Origin: Salegentibacter mishustinae
Lineage (GTDB): Bacteria > Bacteroidota > Bacteroidia > Flavobacteriales > Flavobacteriaceae
Length of the DNA stretch: 64,000 nucleotides
Assembly (NCBI RefSeq): GCF_002900095.1
Contig: NZ_LLKN01000002.1
Span: forward strand, 2,480,001-2,544,000
Direction: 5' to 3'
The position numbers were made by a program, and so were the translations under genes. The stretch's first letter is position 1, and each line of letters opens with the position of its first letter. Under the pieces are notes generated by a model. It was not told the DNA's origin. It did no database searches and saw only the letters and a program-made list of their open reading frames with translations. Shown piece by piece: positions 17,227 to 28,722 of the stretch.

Positions 17227-18807
17227 TTATTTCTTATCCAGAACCTGAAAAACCTTTAGCTTTTTACCGGTTAATTTTTCTAGCAGATCGCCTTTTCGCA
17301 AAGTGCCCCAAATCTCAAGTTCGGGATCACTATGGGTGGTAATTAATAATTCTATAGTTTCTTCTTTATTATTTATTTCCAGCTTTTGTACGTTTTGATA
17401 GTGACTGCGATCTAAACCATCGGCAACTCTTAAGATAGCCGAAAGCTTTTTCACTCTTTTCCGTAACTTTTCATTCAACTGTTTGTACGGTTTATGGCGC
17501 TTACGCGGTTTAGATTTTCTATGATACCTACTTACATTAGCCATAATATTGATCTCATCTTCTTTAAAACCGAGTAGGTCTGAATATTTAATAAGATATA
17601 AAGCATGTTTATGGTGTTTTCGGTAGGAAATATAATAACCTATATCGTGCATTAAACTGGCATATTCCAACAGCTCCCTATCTGACTCTTTTAAATTTAA
17701 TTCTTCTTTAAATTCATCAAAAAACTGTAACGAAAAATTAGTCACGTGCCGGGAATGTGCTTCAGCCCAATTGGTCTTTCGCAGTAATTCGTAGATACTT
17801 CTTCGGCGTGGATCTTTAAAATTAGCTACAAGGTCCAGGTTAAGCTGCTCCTTCTTATTTTCGATATAATTAAGGATCATACCCTCCCGAAGTGCTCCTT
17901 CCGAAATTTTAATATTTTCAAGGTCTAATTTCTCTATAAGAAATTTCACTAAAACCATCCCGGGGTTGATAATATCTATTCTTTTTTCATCGAGATCTTT
18001 TTCCTTCTTTCTTTGCTTGCGATCCAGTTTTATAAAATCCGAATACAAATCATTAAAATCGTTCGTAGAAAACTCAAGTTCATTTAGGCTTCTCTCTGCA
18101 GTTAAAGATTTTCTACTGGCCACCATCTCGGCAATGTTTTCCATAGTGCCCGAAGAACCTATAATGGTTTTTACCTTATGCTTTTTGGCCAATTTGATTA
18201 TTTCAGAAAGTTCCTTTTTAAAGTGATCTTGAAGCTTTTTAATATCCTTTTCTGTAATAGGATCTGATTCTACAAATGCGGCAGCCATCCTGGCAACTCC
18301 CAATTTTAAGCTATTGTAATAAATAAATTCCTTGTCGTTGCCAATAATAAATTCCACACTACCTCCACCAATATCTGCCATAAGCACCATTTCTTCATTT
18401 AAAACGATACTGTGCATTATAGCAAGGCCAATCATTTCGGCTTCCATTTTCCCTGAAATGGCGCGCACTCTTATTCCAATATCTTCGCCAACCTCTTTAA
18501 TAAAATCACCTCCATTTTCTGCTTCCCGAATAGCACTGGTAGCAAAAGCAAGAATATTCTCTACGTTATGGCTATCACACAAGAATTTAATGCGTTTAAG
18601 CGCTTCTAATCCCCTGTCCATAGCTTCGCGACTCAATCTGTCTTCCAGGCCTTTTTCCGCCAGGCTAACCATTTCTTTCAGTTTATTAACTGTTCGAAAA
18701 CTGCCATCAGGATAAATATCGACCAAAACGGCATGAAAGGAATTGGTTCCAAGATCTATTGCCGCTATTCTTTTGGTTGGTTCAGAGTTATTTTGCTTAT
18801 CGGTCAT
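17227..18807 (-). CDS. Ppx/GppA exopolyphosphatase-type phosphatase with C-terminal HD domain
   Basis: 526 residues. The N-terminal ASKHA ATPase-like half has AAIDLGTNSFHAVLVDI (phosphate 1 motif), MADIGGGSVEFIIG (phosphate 2) and IGSSGTMENIA near residues 205-215. The C-terminal part (about 330-526) has an HD-type motif LMHDIGYYISYRKHHKHA and a basic KPRKRHKPY segment. Such proteins hydrolyse polyphosphate or pppGpp. The length with the HD extension is closer to the E. coli Ppx/GppA pattern than to short Ppx. No ppk is visible in the window. Confidence 0.88.
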   Translation of the reverse strand: MTDKQNNSEPTKRIAAIDLGTNSFHAVLVDIYPDGSFRTVNKLKEMVSLAEKGLEDRLSREAMDRGLEALKRIKFLCDSHNVENILAFATSAIREAENGGDFIKEVGEDIGIRVRAISGKMEAEMIGLAIMHSIVLNEEMVLMADIGGGSVEFIIGNDKEFIYYNSLKLGVARMAAAFVESDPITEKDIKKLQDHFKKELSEIIKLAKKHKVKTIIGSSGTMENIAEMVASRKSLTAERSLNELEFSTNDFNDLYSDFIKLDRKQRKKEKDLDEKRIDIINPGMVLVKFLIEKLDLENIKISEGALREGMILNYIENKKEQLNLDLVANFKDPRRRSIYELLRKTNWAEAHSRHVTNFSLQFFDEFKEELNLKESDRELLEYASLMHDIGYYISYRKHHKHALYLIKYSDLLGFKEDEINIMANVSRYHRKSKPRKRHKPYKQLNEKLRKRVKKLSAILRVADGLDRSHYQNVQKLEINNKEETIELLITTHSDPELEIWGTLRKGDLLEKLTGKKLKVFQVLDKK

Positions 18808-18903
18808 TATTCAGAAGGTTTAAGCTGAAGAAAAAAATGATTTACAATACTTCTAAGTTAGGCAATATTTATAAAATCTATTTTCTTAGGAAAAAACCAA
18901 TAA

Positions 18904-18937
18904 AAAACCCCGCAGATTAAAATATCTGCGGGGTTTT
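18904..18937 (-). terminator. Terminator of the DUF3467 gene
   Basis: AAAACCCCGCAGAT pairs with ATCTGCGGGGTTTT around a six-base loop; on the minus strand a T run (TTTTTT) follows. It lies 21 bases past the DUF3467 stop. Confidence 0.88.
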
Positions 18938-18957
18938 AAAGTATATTTTTTGCCTAA

Positions 18958-19275
18958 TTAAGCCTGGCCGGTTGGTCCAAAATTTAACGGCATTGGCGCC
19001 TTTTCGTAATCTCTAATTTCGCCATGGGCTTTTTCAAAACGTTGAATATTGTCGTTTAAAGCTTTTAATAATCTTTTGGCGTGTTGCGGAGTTAATATAA
19101 TTCTCGATTTCACCTTGCTTTTAGGCCTTCCAGGCATGATGTTCACAAAATCTACCACAAATTCTGAAACCGAATGATTGATTATAGCTAAATTAGAATA
19201 AGTTCCTTCTGCTACTGCTTCATCCAGCTCTATATTTATTTGACCTTTCTTAGGTTTCTTCTTTTCTTCACTCAT
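18958..19275 (-). CDS. DUF3467 protein
   Basis: 105 residues: a lysine-rich N-terminal tail (EEKKKPKKGQ) followed by INIELDEAVAEGTYSNLAIINHS, DFVNIMPGRPKSKVKSRIILTPQHAKRLL and a Pro-rich end. This matches the DUF3467 family, which in Bacteroidota sits directly downstream of rpoC. The molecular role is not known; conservation of position suggests a link to transcription. Terminator hairpins lie between rpoC and this gene, so it may be transcribed separately. Confidence 0.88.
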   Translation of the reverse strand: MSEEKKKPKKGQINIELDEAVAEGTYSNLAIINHSVSEFVVDFVNIMPGRPKSKVKSRIILTPQHAKRLLKALNDNIQRFEKAHGEIRDYEKAPMPLNFGPTGQA

Positions 19276-19363
19276 AATATTATATCGAATTTTATTAAAT
19301 ACTTCTAATTTGTATCGGAAAGCCCCGATGCCTTTATTTAAGGTGAAATATAAAAGTACAAAA

Positions 19364-19386
19364 AATCCCGACTATAGGTCGGGATT
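19364..19386. terminator. Hairpin between rpoC and the DUF3467 gene
   Basis: AATCCCGAC and GTCGGGATT form a perfect 9-bp stem with a 5-base loop. On the minus strand it follows the rpoC terminator as a second stem with a T run; it may act as a back-up terminator. Confidence 0.6.
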
Positions 19387-19397
19387 CCTTATTTTAT

Positions 19398-19430
19398 AAA
19401 AAGAAAAGAGCCGCTTTTGCGGCTCTTTTC
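19398..19430 (-). terminator. Terminator of the rpoBC operon
   Basis: GAAAAGAGCCGC and GCGGCTCTTTTC make a perfect 12-bp stem with a TTTT (minus AAAA) loop; a T run follows on the minus strand. It starts 8 bases beyond the rpoC stop. Confidence 0.92.
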
Positions 19431-19437
19431 ATAGGCA

Positions 19438-22400
19438 TTAGTTATAATTAACTTCTTGCTTGTGTTCCATCATTTCGTCAAATTCTTCTTTAGAACCAAC
19501 GATAATGCTATCGTACTTGCGCATACCTGTTCCTGCAGGAATTCTATGTCCTACAATTACATTTTCTTTCAATCCTTCAAGCTTATCGATCTTACCGCTT
19601 ACGGCAGCCTCGTTCAATACTTTGGTAGTTTCCTGGAAGGAAGCCGCAGAAATAAACGATTTTGTTTGTAGCGATGCACGAGTAATACCCTGAAGAACCG
19701 GTGTAGCGGTTGCAGCAGTTACGTCTCTTGCAGTTGCAAGGTTTTTATCTTCACGTCTCAACAATGAGTTTTCATCTCTAAGCTCTCTAGGTGAAACGAT
19801 TTGTCCTGGTCTTAAATTCTCTGAATCTCCAGCGTCTTCAACCACTTTCATTCCGAAGACTTTATCGTTCTCTTCAATGAAATCTGATTTATGAACAAGT
19901 TGGTTTTCTAAGAAAATAGTATCTCCCGGATCCTGAATTCTAACCTTACGCATCATTTGTCTTACTACAACCTCAAAGTGCTTATCATTAATCTTCACAC
20001 CCTGCAGTCGGTAAACTTCCTGAACTTCGTTTACAAGATATTGTTGTACCGCGTTTGGCCCTTTGATATTAAGAATATCTTCAGGAGTTACAGAACCATC
20101 AGAAAGTGGCATACCTGCACGAACATAATCGTTTTCCTGAACAAGGATCTGGTTAGATAACTTCACTAAGTATTTCTTAACCTCTCCTAATTTAGATTCA
20201 ACGATAATCTCGCGGTTACCTCTTTTGATTTTTCCGAAGGAAACAACACCATCGATCTCACTCACAACAGCTGGGTTAGATGGGTTACGTGCTTCGAAAA
20301 GCTCGGTTACCCTTGGAAGACCACCGGTAATATCACCTGCTTTAGATGATTTACGAGGAATCTTAACCAAAATCTTACCAACTCCAATTTTCTCTTCGTT
20401 ATCTACCATAAGGTGAGCCCCTACCGGAAGGTTATAAGAACGAATTACTTCGTCTTTTTTACCTAAAATATGTAGGGTTGGAATAAGCTTTTTGTTACGA
20501 GATTCAGAAATTACTTTTTCCTGGAATCCTGTTTGCTCATCTATCTCTACCTGGTAAGTAACACCTTGCTCAACATTTTCATATTTAATCTTACCGGCAA
20601 ATTCTGAAATAATTACCCCGTTATATGGATCCCATTGGCAAACAAGGTCGCCTTTGGAAACTTCAGTTCCGTTATCGATAAAGATTTGAGAACCGTAAGG
20701 AATGTTATTGTTACTCAATACCACCCCGGTTTTCTTATCTTTTATTTTAAGCTCGGCAGTTCGTGAAATTACAATTTCAGCCTGGCTACCATCAGGAGCT
20801 TCTCCTTTTACTACTTTAAGGTCTTCAATTTCGGCAATACCGTCAAATTTAGCCTCAAGTTTATTATCTTCTGAAATGTTACCTGCAATACCTCCCACGT
20901 GGAACGTACGTAGTGTTAACTGTGTACCAGGCTCTCCAATAGATTGCGCGGCAACAACACCTACAGCTTCACCTCTTTGTACCAGTTTATTGGTAGAAAG
21001 GTTTCTTCCGTAACATTTTACACAAATTCCTTTTTTAGCTTCACAGGTTAATGGAGATCTTACTTCTACGCTTTCAATTGGAGCGTTTTCAATTTTCGTT
21101 ACAATTTCTGAAGTAATTTCTTCGCCTGAAGCTACTAAAAGTTCATTATTAGAAGGATTAAGAACATCGTGCAGAGAAATACGTCCTAAAATACGTTCTC
21201 CAAGAGATTCTACAATTTCTTCGTTCTTTTTAAGTGGTCTAACTTCTACTCCTCTTAAAGTTCCGCAGTCTTCTTCATTTACAATAACATCTTGCGAAAC
21301 ATCTACCAATCTACGGGTTAAGTAACCAGCATCGGCTGTTTTAAGTGCGGTATCGGCAAGTCCTTTACGTGCACCGTGAGTAGAGATAAAGTATTCAAGA
21401 ATTGAAAGACCTTCTTTAAAGTTAGAAAGAATTGGGTTTTCAATAATTTCCCCTCCACCAGAGTTAGATTTCTTAGGCTTGGCCATAAGACCACGCATAC
21501 CGGTTAACTGACGAATCTGTTCTTTAGATCCACGAGCACCAGAGTCAAGCATCATAAACACAGAGTTGAATCCTTGCTTATCTTCACGAATACGTTTCAT
21601 AGCCAATTCGGTTAGACCGGCATTGGTAGATGTCCAGATATCAATTACCTGGTTATAACGTTCGTTGTTAGTAATAAGACCCATATTATAGTTTCCTACA
21701 ATACCTTCAACCTGCTCATTAGCCTCATCAATCATAGATTGTTTCTCTTCAGGGATAATAATATCACCTAAACTGAAGGAAAGTCCACCACGGAAAGCAT
21801 ATCCATAACCCATTTCCTTAATAGCATCAAGGAATTCTCCGGTTTCAGGAACACTGGTTTTAGCCAATACATCACCAATAATATCCCGAAGGTTTTTCTT
21901 GGTTAATACTGTATTCACATATCCTACTTTTTCTGGTACAGCTTGATTAAACAATACTCTACCAACCGTAGTTTCTATAATCTGGTAAGTTAACTCACCT
22001 ACTTCATTAAAATCTTTAGCGCGAATCTTGATTTCGGCGTTAAGGTCTACTCTCTTCTGGTTATAAGCGATTACCACTTCTTCATCAGAATAGAAAGTAA
22101 GTCCTTCTCCCTTAACCTTAACCTCGTCTGTAGATTTTCTAGACTTGGTCATATAATAAAGACCAAGAATCATATCCTGAGACGGTACTGTAATAGGAGA
22201 ACCGTTTGCTGGGTTAAGAATATTATGAGAAGCCAGCATTAATAGCTGAGCTTCTAAAATAGCCTCTGGCCCAAGCGGTAAGTGAACCGCCATCTGGTCA
22301 CCATCAAAATCGGCATTAAATGCCGTACAGGCTAATGGGTGTAATTGTATCGCTTTACCTTCAATAAGTTTTGGCTGGAATGCCTGGATACCTAAACGGT

Positions 22401-23739
22401 GAAGCGTAGGAGCACGGTTAAGTAATACAGGGTGTCCTTTAAGAACGTTCTCAAGGATATCCCAAACTACCGGCTCTTTTTTATCTATTATTTTCTTGGC
22501 AGATTTTACTGTTTTTACAATTCCTCTTTCAATTAGTTTTCTAATTACAAAAGGCTTGTAAAGTTCAGCAGCCATATTCTTTGGAAGACCACATTCGTGC
22601 ATTTTCAATTCTGGCCCAACAACAATTACCGAACGTGCTGAATAATCTACACGTTTACCAAGTAGGTTTTGACGGAAACGTCCCTGCTTACCTTTAAGAG
22701 AATCTGAAAGCGATTTTAACGGACGGTTAGAGTCTGTTTTTACCGCTGAAGATTTTCTTGTGTTGTCAAACAATGAATCTACTGATTCCTGAAGCATACG
22801 TTTTTCGTTACGTAAAATAACTTCAGGAGCTTTGATCTCCATTAATCTTTTTAGACGGTTGTTACGAATAATTACCCTTCTATAAAGATCATTTAAATCT
22901 GAAGTCGCGAAACGTCCACCATCAAGAGGTACAAGAGGTCGTAATTCTGGTGGAATTACAGGAACCACTTTCATAATCATCCATTCCGGAAGATTTTCGC
23001 GATTGTTATTGGCATCACGGAAAGCTTCTACAACCTGAAGACGCTTAAGTGCTTCAGTTTTACGTTGTTTTGAAGTTTCGTTATTTGCCTTGTGTCTTAA
23101 CTCGTAAGAAAGTTCGTTAAGATCTATTCTTCTTAGTATTTCAATAAGACATTCTGCTCCCATTTTAGCGATAAACTTATTTGGGTCGCTGTCTTCTAAA
23201 TACATATTTTCCTGCGGAAGGCTATCTAAAACGTTTAGATACTCTTCTTCAGTAAGGAAATCCATTTTCTTTAATGGTTCACCTTCTTCGTTTTTAGCAA
23301 TACCGGCTTGAATTACTACGTAACGCTCGTAGTAAATGATCATATCTAATTTCTTAGATGGAAGACCAAGCAAGTATCCAATTTTATTAGGTAAAGAACG
23401 GAAATACCAGATATGTGCTACAGGAACTACCAAATTAATGTGCCCAACACGGTCTCTACGTACTTGTTTTTCGGTTACTTCTACCCCACAACGGTCACAA
23501 ACAATTCCTTTGTAACGTATTCTTTTATATTTACCGCAGGCACATTCGTAATCCTTTACAGGACCAAAAATACGCTCACAAAACAAACCGTCACGTTCGG
23601 GTTTGTGCGTACGATAATTGATAGTTTCCGGTTTTAGAACTTCACCACGAGATTCTGCGAGGATAGATTCCGGGGAAGCCAAACCGATAGAGATTTTATC
23701 AAATCTCTTTACTGTATTCTTATCATTATTTCTAGCCAT
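19438..23739 (-). CDS. rpoC: DNA-directed RNA polymerase subunit beta'
   Basis: 1433 residues, complete. The N-terminal zinc site ([10 protein letters not shown] and IVCDRCGVE), the catalytic [15 protein letters not shown] with three Mg-binding aspartates, RLGIQAFQP of the active-site region, and the second zinc site [16 protein letters not shown] are all present. Trigger loop and bridge-helix segments ([19 protein letters not shown] and [20 protein letters not shown]) are intact. The gene lies 73 bases after rpoB; the spacer holds a strong hairpin (23773-23808). No unusual insert was noticed beyond the normal Bacteroidota layout. Confidence 0.99.
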   Translation of the reverse strand: MARNNDKNTVKRFDKISIGLASPESILAESRGEVLKPETINYRTHKPERDGLFCERIFGPVKDYECACGKYKRIRYKGIVCDRCGVEVTEKQVRRDRVGHINLVVPVAHIWYFRSLPNKIGYLLGLPSKKLDMIIYYERYVVIQAGIAKNEEGEPLKKMDFLTEEEYLNVLDSLPQENMYLEDSDPNKFIAKMGAECLIEILRRIDLNELSYELRHKANNETSKQRKTEALKRLQVVEAFRDANNNRENLPEWMIMKVVPVIPPELRPLVPLDGGRFATSDLNDLYRRVIIRNNRLKRLMEIKAPEVILRNEKRMLQESVDSLFDNTRKSSAVKTDSNRPLKSLSDSLKGKQGRFRQNLLGKRVDYSARSVIVVGPELKMHECGLPKNMAAELYKPFVIRKLIERGIVKTVKSAKKIIDKKEPVVWDILENVLKGHPVLLNRAPTLHRLGIQAFQPKLIEGKAIQLHPLACTAFNADFDGDQMAVHLPLGPEAILEAQLLMLASHNILNPANGSPITVPSQDMILGLYYMTKSRKSTDEVKVKGEGLTFYSDEEVVIAYNQKRVDLNAEIKIRAKDFNEVGELTYQIIETTVGRVLFNQAVPEKVGYVNTVLTKKNLRDIIGDVLAKTSVPETGEFLDAIKEMGYGYAFRGGLSFSLGDIIIPEEKQSMIDEANEQVEGIVGNYNMGLITNNERYNQVIDIWTSTNAGLTELAMKRIREDKQGFNSVFMMLDSGARGSKEQIRQLTGMRGLMAKPKKSNSGGGEIIENPILSNFKEGLSILEYFISTHGARKGLADTALKTADAGYLTRRLVDVSQDVIVNEEDCGTLRGVEVRPLKKNEEIVESLGERILGRISLHDVLNPSNNELLVASGEEITSEIVTKIENAPIESVEVRSPLTCEAKKGICVKCYGRNLSTNKLVQRGEAVGVVAAQSIGEPGTQLTLRTFHVGGIAGNISEDNKLEAKFDGIAEIEDLKVVKGEAPDGSQAEIVISRTAELKIKDKKTGVVLSNNNIPYGSQIFIDNGTEVSKGDLVCQWDPYNGVIISEFAGKIKYENVEQGVTYQVEIDEQTGFQEKVISESRNKKLIPTLHILGKKDEVIRSYNLPVGAHLMVDNEEKIGVGKILVKIPRKSSKAGDITGGLPRVTELFEARNPSNPAVVSEIDGVVSFGKIKRGNREIIVESKLGEVKKYLVKLSNQILVQENDYVRAGMPLSDGSVTPEDILNIKGPNAVQQYLVNEVQEVYRLQGVKINDKHFEVVVRQMMRKVRIQDPGDTIFLENQLVHKSDFIEENDKVFGMKVVEDAGDSENLRPGQIVSPRELRDENSLLRREDKNLATARDVTAATATPVLQGITRASLQTKSFISAASFQETTKVLNEAAVSGKIDKLEGLKENVIVGHRIPAGTGMRKYDSIIVGSKEEFDEMMEHKQEVNYN

Positions 23740-23772
23740 AATAACTCTGCTGCTATAATTATTGTGAAAAAT

Positions 23773-23808
23773 CTGTTTTTGGGGCGTCGAAACGCCCCTT
23801 TAAAACAG
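23773..23808 (-). promoter_or_regulatory. Hairpin between rpoB and rpoC
   Basis: CTGTTTT and AAAACAG close an outer stem around GGGGCGT-CGAA-ACGCCCC (7 bp with a tetraloop), leaving a small internal loop. No T run follows on the coding strand, so a processing or stability role fits better than termination. Confidence 0.6.
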
Positions 23809-23812
23809 TATT

Positions 23813-26800
23813 TTATTCTTCTAATTTAATATCCAAACCAAGACCTTTCAATTCGTGCATAAGTACGTTGAAAGATTCCGGCAGGCCGGGTTCTGGCATA
23901 GGCTCTCCTTTTACGATAGACTCGTAAGTTTTAGCCCTTCCTATCACGTCATCTGACTTTACTGTTAAGATTTCACGCAGGGTGCTTGATGCTCCATAAG
24001 CTTCAAGTGCCCAAACCTCCATCTCACCAAAACGCTGTCCACCAAATTGTGCTTTACCACCAAGTGGTTGCTGTGTAATAAGCGAGTATGGTCCAATAGA
24101 TCTGGCGTGCATCTTATCTTCAATCATATGTCCTAGTTTCAACATATAGATTACCCCTACAGTTGCAGGTTGGTCAAAACGATCTCCTGTTCCACCATCG
24201 TAAAGATAGGTATGTCCATATCTTGGAATTCCGGCTTCGTCTGTAAGCTCGTTAATCTGGTCTATGGTAGCTCCATCAAAAATTGGAGTTGCATATTTCT
24301 TTCCAAGCTTTTGTCCTGCCCATCCAAGTACAGTTTCGTAGATCTGACCAATGTTCATACGTGAAGGTACCCCAAGTGGGTTCAACACAATATCAACCGG
24401 TGTACCATCATCAAGGAATGGCATATCCTCCTGGCGAACTATTCTAGCAACAATACCTTTGTTACCGTGACGTCCCGCCATTTTATCACCTACTTTTAGT
24501 TTACGTTTCTTAGCGATGTAAACCTTAGCAAGCTTGAGGATACCGGAAGGAAGCTCATCTCCCACAGAGATTGTAAACTTCTCTCTTCTTAGGTTACCCT
24601 GAAGATCGTTTTCCTTGATCTTATAGTTGTGAATAAGATCTGCTACTAAAGTGTTCAAATGATCATCTGTAGTCCAGGTACCGTGAGTTAAGTGAGTATA
24701 ATCGTCTACAGAGTTAAGCATTTTCAACGTATACTTCTTACCTTTTGGCATTACCTCTTCTCCAAGATCATTCTGAACTCCCTGAGCAGTTTTTCCGCCG
24801 ATAATAGCGAATAACTTATCTACAAGTTCAGCCTTTAAATTGGCGAATTTAGCATCGTACTTTTTCTCAAGCGCTGCAACATCTTCCTTATCCTGAGCTC
24901 TTTTACGCTTATCTTTAATGGCACGAGCAAAGAGTTTCTTCTCTATTACCACACCATTTAAAGATGGAGAAGCTTTAAGCGATGCATCTTTAACATCACC
25001 GGCTTTATCTCCAAAGATAGCACGAAGTAATTTTTCTTCTGGTGTTGGGTCACTTTCACCTTTTGGAGTAATCTTACCAATAAGAATATCTCCAGGTTTA
25101 ACCTCTGCACCAATTCTAATCATCCCGTGCTCATCAAGATCTTTAGTAGCCTCTTCTGAAACGTTAGGAATATCATTAGTTAATTCTTCGTTACCTAATT
25201 TAGTATCACGAACTTCAAGAGAATACTCATCTACGTGAATAGAAGTAAAGATATCTTCTCTAACCACTTTTTCTGAGATTACAATCGCATCCTCAAAGTT
25301 GTAACCTTTCCAGGGCATAAAGGCAACTTTCATATTTCTACCTAGTGCAAGTTCCCCAGCTTCGGTAGCGTAACCCTGACATAAAACCTGACCTTTAGTT
25401 ACTCTATCTCCAACCCTAACAATAGGCTTAAGGTTAATAGAAGAACCCTGGTTAGTTTTACGGAATTTTATAAGATCATAGCTCTTTGAATCACTATCAA
25501 AGCTTACCATTCTATCTTCTTCAGTTCTATCATACTTAATGATGATCTTTCTGGCATCTACATATTCTACTTCTCCTTCTCCTTCAGCATTAATCAATAC
25601 TCGAGAATCTGTAGCTACCTGGCGCTCAAGACCGGTTCCTACAATTGGAGAATCTGCCTGAAGCAATGGTAGTGCCTGGCGCATCATGTTAGATCCCATC
25701 AACGCACGGTTCGCATCATCGTGCTCCAGGAACGGAATTAACGAAGCCGAAATAGATGAAATCTGGTTTGGTGCAACATCGGTATAATGAATCTCTTTAG
25801 GATCTACTACCGGGAAGTCACCTTCCATTCGAGCAATTACCCTATCTGAATCTATAGTACCATCGTCTGTAAGTGGAATGTTAGCCTGAGCAATTTTCTT
25901 ATCCTCTTCCTCTTCAGCACTTAAATAAATAGCTTCTTCTGAAAGATTTAATTTTCCATTCTCAACCTTACGGTATGGCGTTTCAATGAAGCCCATTCCG
26001 TTCACTTTAGCATAAACTGAAAGTGAAGAAATAAGTCCAATGTTTGGACCTTCAGGAGTTTCAATAGGACAAAGTCTTCCGTAGTGAGTATAGTGAACAT
26101 CACGTACCTCAAACCCTGCTCTTTCTCTTGATAAACCACCTGGCCCTAATGCCGAAAGTCTACGCTTATGTGTAATTTCTGCAAGCGGGTTAGTTTGGTC
26201 CATAAACTGAGACAACTGGTTGGTACCAAAGAAAGAGTTGATTACAGAAGAAAGTGTCTTCGCATTAATCAAATCTATCGGGGTAAACACCTCGTTATCA
26301 CGAACGTTCATTCTTTCACGAATGGTTCTCGCCATACGAGCAAGACCAACTCCAAACTGTTGAGATAATTGCTCACCTACAGTTCTAACACGACGGTTAG
26401 ATAAGTGGTCAATATCATCAATCTCAGCTTTAGAATTAATAAGCTCGATTAAATATTTAATTATGGTAATAATGTCTTCTTTGGTAAGCACTTGCTTATC
26501 CATAGCCACATCAAGACCTAATTTTTTATTCATTCTATATCGACCTACTTCTCCAAGGCTGTAACGCTGATCTGAGAAGAATAATTTATCGATAATACCA
26601 CGTGCAGTTTCCTCATCTGGCGGTTCTGCATTACGAAGTTGACGATAAATATGTTCTACCGCTTCTTTTTCAGAGTTGGTAGGGTCTTTTTGTAATGTAT
26701 TATGAATAATGGCATAATCACCGGTTTGGTTATCCTCTTTATGAAGAAGAATAGTTTTACTTCCGGTTTCAAGAATTTCTTCTATATGCTCTTTTTCAAG

Positions 26801-27625
26801 TTCTGTATCACGATCTAAAACGATCTCATTACGTTCTATTGAAACTACCTCTCCTGTATCTTCATCAACAAAATCTTCATACCAGGTATTCAATACACGG
26901 GCCGCTAGCTTACGACCTAATACTTTTTTAAGTCCTGTTTTTGAAACTTTAACCTCTTCAGCAAGGTCAAAAATCTCTAAAATATCTTTATCACGCTCAA
27001 AACCAATAGCACGGAAAAGCGTAGTAACAGGTAATTTTTTCTTTCTATCGATATAAGCATACATTACGCTGTTAATATCGGTAGCAAATTCTATCCACGA
27101 ACCTTTAAAAGGAATTACACGGGCAGAATAAAGTTTTGTTCCATTTGCGTGGAATGATTGTCCAAAGAAAACTCCGGGAGAACGGTGAAGCTGAGAAACT
27201 ACTACACGCTCAGCTCCATTGATACAAAAAGTACCGCTGGGAGTCATGTAGGGAATAGTCCCCAAATATACGTCCTGTACGATGGTTTCAAAATCTTCGT
27301 GTTCAGGGTCAGTACAGTATAGTTTTAATCTAGCCTTTAGTGGCACACTATACGTTAGACCACGCTCTATACACTCCTGAATGGAATATCTTGGCGGGTC
27401 CACAAAATAATCTAAAAATTCTAGTACAAATTGATTACGGGTGTCCGTAATTGGGAAGTTTTCCAGGAAGGTATTATAGAGACCTTCATTTCCCCGCTCT
27501 TCTGATTTGGTTTCTAATTGAAAGAAGTCCTGAAAAGACTTGATCTGGATATCCAGGAAGTCCGGGTAATCAGGTCTGTTCTTTACAGAAGAGAAACTCA
27601 CTCTTTCAGTTTGCTTTGCTAACAT
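23813..27625 (-). CDS. rpoB: DNA-directed RNA polymerase subunit beta
   Basis: 1270 residues from the ATG at 27625; a TTG three bases upstream would add one residue. The rifampicin-binding region reads [21 protein letters not shown] followed by [13 protein letters not shown], the sensitive-type sequence. Other landmarks are [11 protein letters not shown], the catalytic-region [13 protein letters not shown] and the C-terminal [18 protein letters not shown]. It forms the core enzyme with rpoC. A long hairpin lies in the 128-base gap after rplL, probably adjusting its expression relative to the ribosomal proteins. Confidence 0.99.
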   Translation of the reverse strand: MLAKQTERVSFSSVKNRPDYPDFLDIQIKSFQDFFQLETKSEERGNEGLYNTFLENFPITDTRNQFVLEFLDYFVDPPRYSIQECIERGLTYSVPLKARLKLYCTDPEHEDFETIVQDVYLGTIPYMTPSGTFCINGAERVVVSQLHRSPGVFFGQSFHANGTKLYSARVIPFKGSWIEFATDINSVMYAYIDRKKKLPVTTLFRAIGFERDKDILEIFDLAEEVKVSKTGLKKVLGRKLAARVLNTWYEDFVDEDTGEVVSIERNEIVLDRDTELEKEHIEEILETGSKTILLHKEDNQTGDYAIIHNTLQKDPTNSEKEAVEHIYRQLRNAEPPDEETARGIIDKLFFSDQRYSLGEVGRYRMNKKLGLDVAMDKQVLTKEDIITIIKYLIELINSKAEIDDIDHLSNRRVRTVGEQLSQQFGVGLARMARTIRERMNVRDNEVFTPIDLINAKTLSSVINSFFGTNQLSQFMDQTNPLAEITHKRRLSALGPGGLSRERAGFEVRDVHYTHYGRLCPIETPEGPNIGLISSLSVYAKVNGMGFIETPYRKVENGKLNLSEEAIYLSAEEEEDKKIAQANIPLTDDGTIDSDRVIARMEGDFPVVDPKEIHYTDVAPNQISSISASLIPFLEHDDANRALMGSNMMRQALPLLQADSPIVGTGLERQVATDSRVLINAEGEGEVEYVDARKIIIKYDRTEEDRMVSFDSDSKSYDLIKFRKTNQGSSINLKPIVRVGDRVTKGQVLCQGYATEAGELALGRNMKVAFMPWKGYNFEDAIVISEKVVREDIFTSIHVDEYSLEVRDTKLGNEELTNDIPNVSEEATKDLDEHGMIRIGAEVKPGDILIGKITPKGESDPTPEEKLLRAIFGDKAGDVKDASLKASPSLNGVVIEKKLFARAIKDKRKRAQDKEDVAALEKKYDAKFANLKAELVDKLFAIIGGKTAQGVQNDLGEEVMPKGKKYTLKMLNSVDDYTHLTHGTWTTDDHLNTLVADLIHNYKIKENDLQGNLRREKFTISVGDELPSGILKLAKVYIAKKRKLKVGDKMAGRHGNKGIVARIVRQEDMPFLDDGTPVDIVLNPLGVPSRMNIGQIYETVLGWAGQKLGKKYATPIFDGATIDQINELTDEAGIPRYGHTYLYDGGTGDRFDQPATVGVIYMLKLGHMIEDKMHARSIGPYSLITQQPLGGKAQFGGQRFGEMEVWALEAYGASSTLREILTVKSDDVIGRAKTYESIVKGEPMPEPGLPESFNVLMHELKGLGLDIKLEE

Positions 27626-27691
27626 CAATGGACGGATTATAATTTATAAAAAAACGGGCGCGCTATAGGTTATCCTCTATATACGCAAAAG

Positions 27692-27729
27692 GGTTTAGAC
27701 CTTCAGGAGCGAATCCTGAGGTCTAAACC
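27692..27729 (-). promoter_or_regulatory. Long hairpin (attenuator or processing site) between rplL and rpoB
   Basis: The two arms GGTTTAGACC-TT-CAGGA and TCCTG-A-GGTCTAAACC pair over about 16 bp with a single-base bulge and a 5-base loop. It sits 24 bases after the rplL stop. Only a short CTTTTG follows on the coding strand, so termination would be partial, comparable in position to the rplL-rpoB attenuator known in Escherichia coli. Confidence 0.7.
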
Positions 27730-27753
27730 TAAATAATATTGCTTTCGTCAAGC

Positions 27754-28131
27754 TTATTTAAGCTCAACCTCGGCTCCTGCTTCTTCTAGCTGTGATTTAA
27801 GTGCTTCAGCTTCGTCTTTAGCAACTCCTTCTTTTACTGGAGCTGGAGCGCCATCTACTAATGCTTTAGCGTCTTTAAGACCAAGACCGGTAAGCTCTTT
27901 TACAAGCTTAACAACCGCTAGTTTAGATCCACCTGGAGCTTTAAGAATTACATCAAATTCTGTTTGCTCTTCAGCTTCTTCACCACCACCAGCAGCACCG
28001 CCACCAGCAACAGCTACTGCAGCAGCTGCAGGCTCAATACCGTATTCTTCTTTTAAAATATCAGCTAACTCGTTTACTTCTTTTACGGTTAGGTTAACTA
28101 ATTGTTCTGCGAAATCTTTTAAATCTGCCAT
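27754..28131 (-). CDS. rplL: Ribosomal protein bL12 (L7/L12)
   Basis: 125 residues: an N-terminal dimerisation helix pair ([23 protein letters not shown]), an Ala/Gly-rich hinge with acidic residues, and the compact C-terminal domain with [32 protein letters not shown]. It forms the ribosomal stalk that recruits translation GTPases. It follows rplJ by 58 bases. Confidence 0.98.
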   Translation of the reverse strand: MADLKDFAEQLVNLTVKEVNELADILKEEYGIEPAAAAVAVAGGGAAGGGEEAEEQTEFDVILKAPGGSKLAVVKLVKELTGLGLKDAKALVDGAPAPVKEGVAKDEAEALKSQLEEAGAEVELK

Positions 28132-28189
28132 TTTCTATCGTTTTTAAAAAGTTCTTTAAATTTATATTTGTTAAAAAGTGCGTACTAGG

Positions 28190-28711
28190 TTATCCTTCCT
28201 TTTCAGAAAGTGTTTTAAGAATTCCAGATAATTTACCACCACCAGACTTAAGTGCTGAAATAACATTCTTAGCAGGTGATTGTAACAATCCAACGATATC
28301 CCCAATAACTTCTTCTTTAGATTTGATGTTAACCAAGGTATCAAGGTAGTCATCACCTACATAAATTCCTTCATCAACAAACGCACCTTTAAGAAGTGGC
28401 TTCTCGTTTTTCTTTCTGAATTCTTTAATTACTTTAGCTGGTGCATTACCAACCTCAGAAAACATTATGGATGTATTGCCTTTTAAAACTGAAGGAAGTT
28501 CTCCAAATTCTTTATCTGAAGCTTCCATAGCTTTAGCAAGCAATGTATTTTTAACTACAGCCAGCTTTACGTTAGCTTTAAAACAAGCTCTACGTAAGTT
28601 TGAAGTTGTTCCGGCATCAAGGCCAGATATATCTGCTAAATAAACAACAGAATTATCTGTTAACTGGGCAGTTAAATCTTCAATTACTATTGATTTTTCT
28701 TCTCTTGTCAT
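28190..28711 (-). CDS. rplJ: Ribosomal protein uL10
   Basis: 173 residues, starting MTREEKSIVIEDLTAQL with the family's LADISGLDAGTTSNLRR and VVKNTLLAKA motifs. The C-terminal helix that binds L12 dimers (SALKSGGGKLSGILKTL) is present. In many bacteria uL10-L12 represses its own mRNA; no leader structure could be assigned here. It lies 11 bases after rplA. Confidence 0.97.
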   Translation of the reverse strand: MTREEKSIVIEDLTAQLTDNSVVYLADISGLDAGTTSNLRRACFKANVKLAVVKNTLLAKAMEASDKEFGELPSVLKGNTSIMFSEVGNAPAKVIKEFRKKNEKPLLKGAFVDEGIYVGDDYLDTLVNIKSKEEVIGDIVGLLQSPAKNVISALKSGGGKLSGILKTLSEKEG

Positions 28712-28722
28712 AATCTATACTA

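Noticed and set aside
19456-21013. Several open frames opposite rpoC
   Set aside because: They are shadows of a conserved essential gene with no recognisable domains or promoters.
23773-23808. Terminator between rpoB and rpoC
   Set aside because: No T run follows on the coding strand and rpoC must be transcribed through it.
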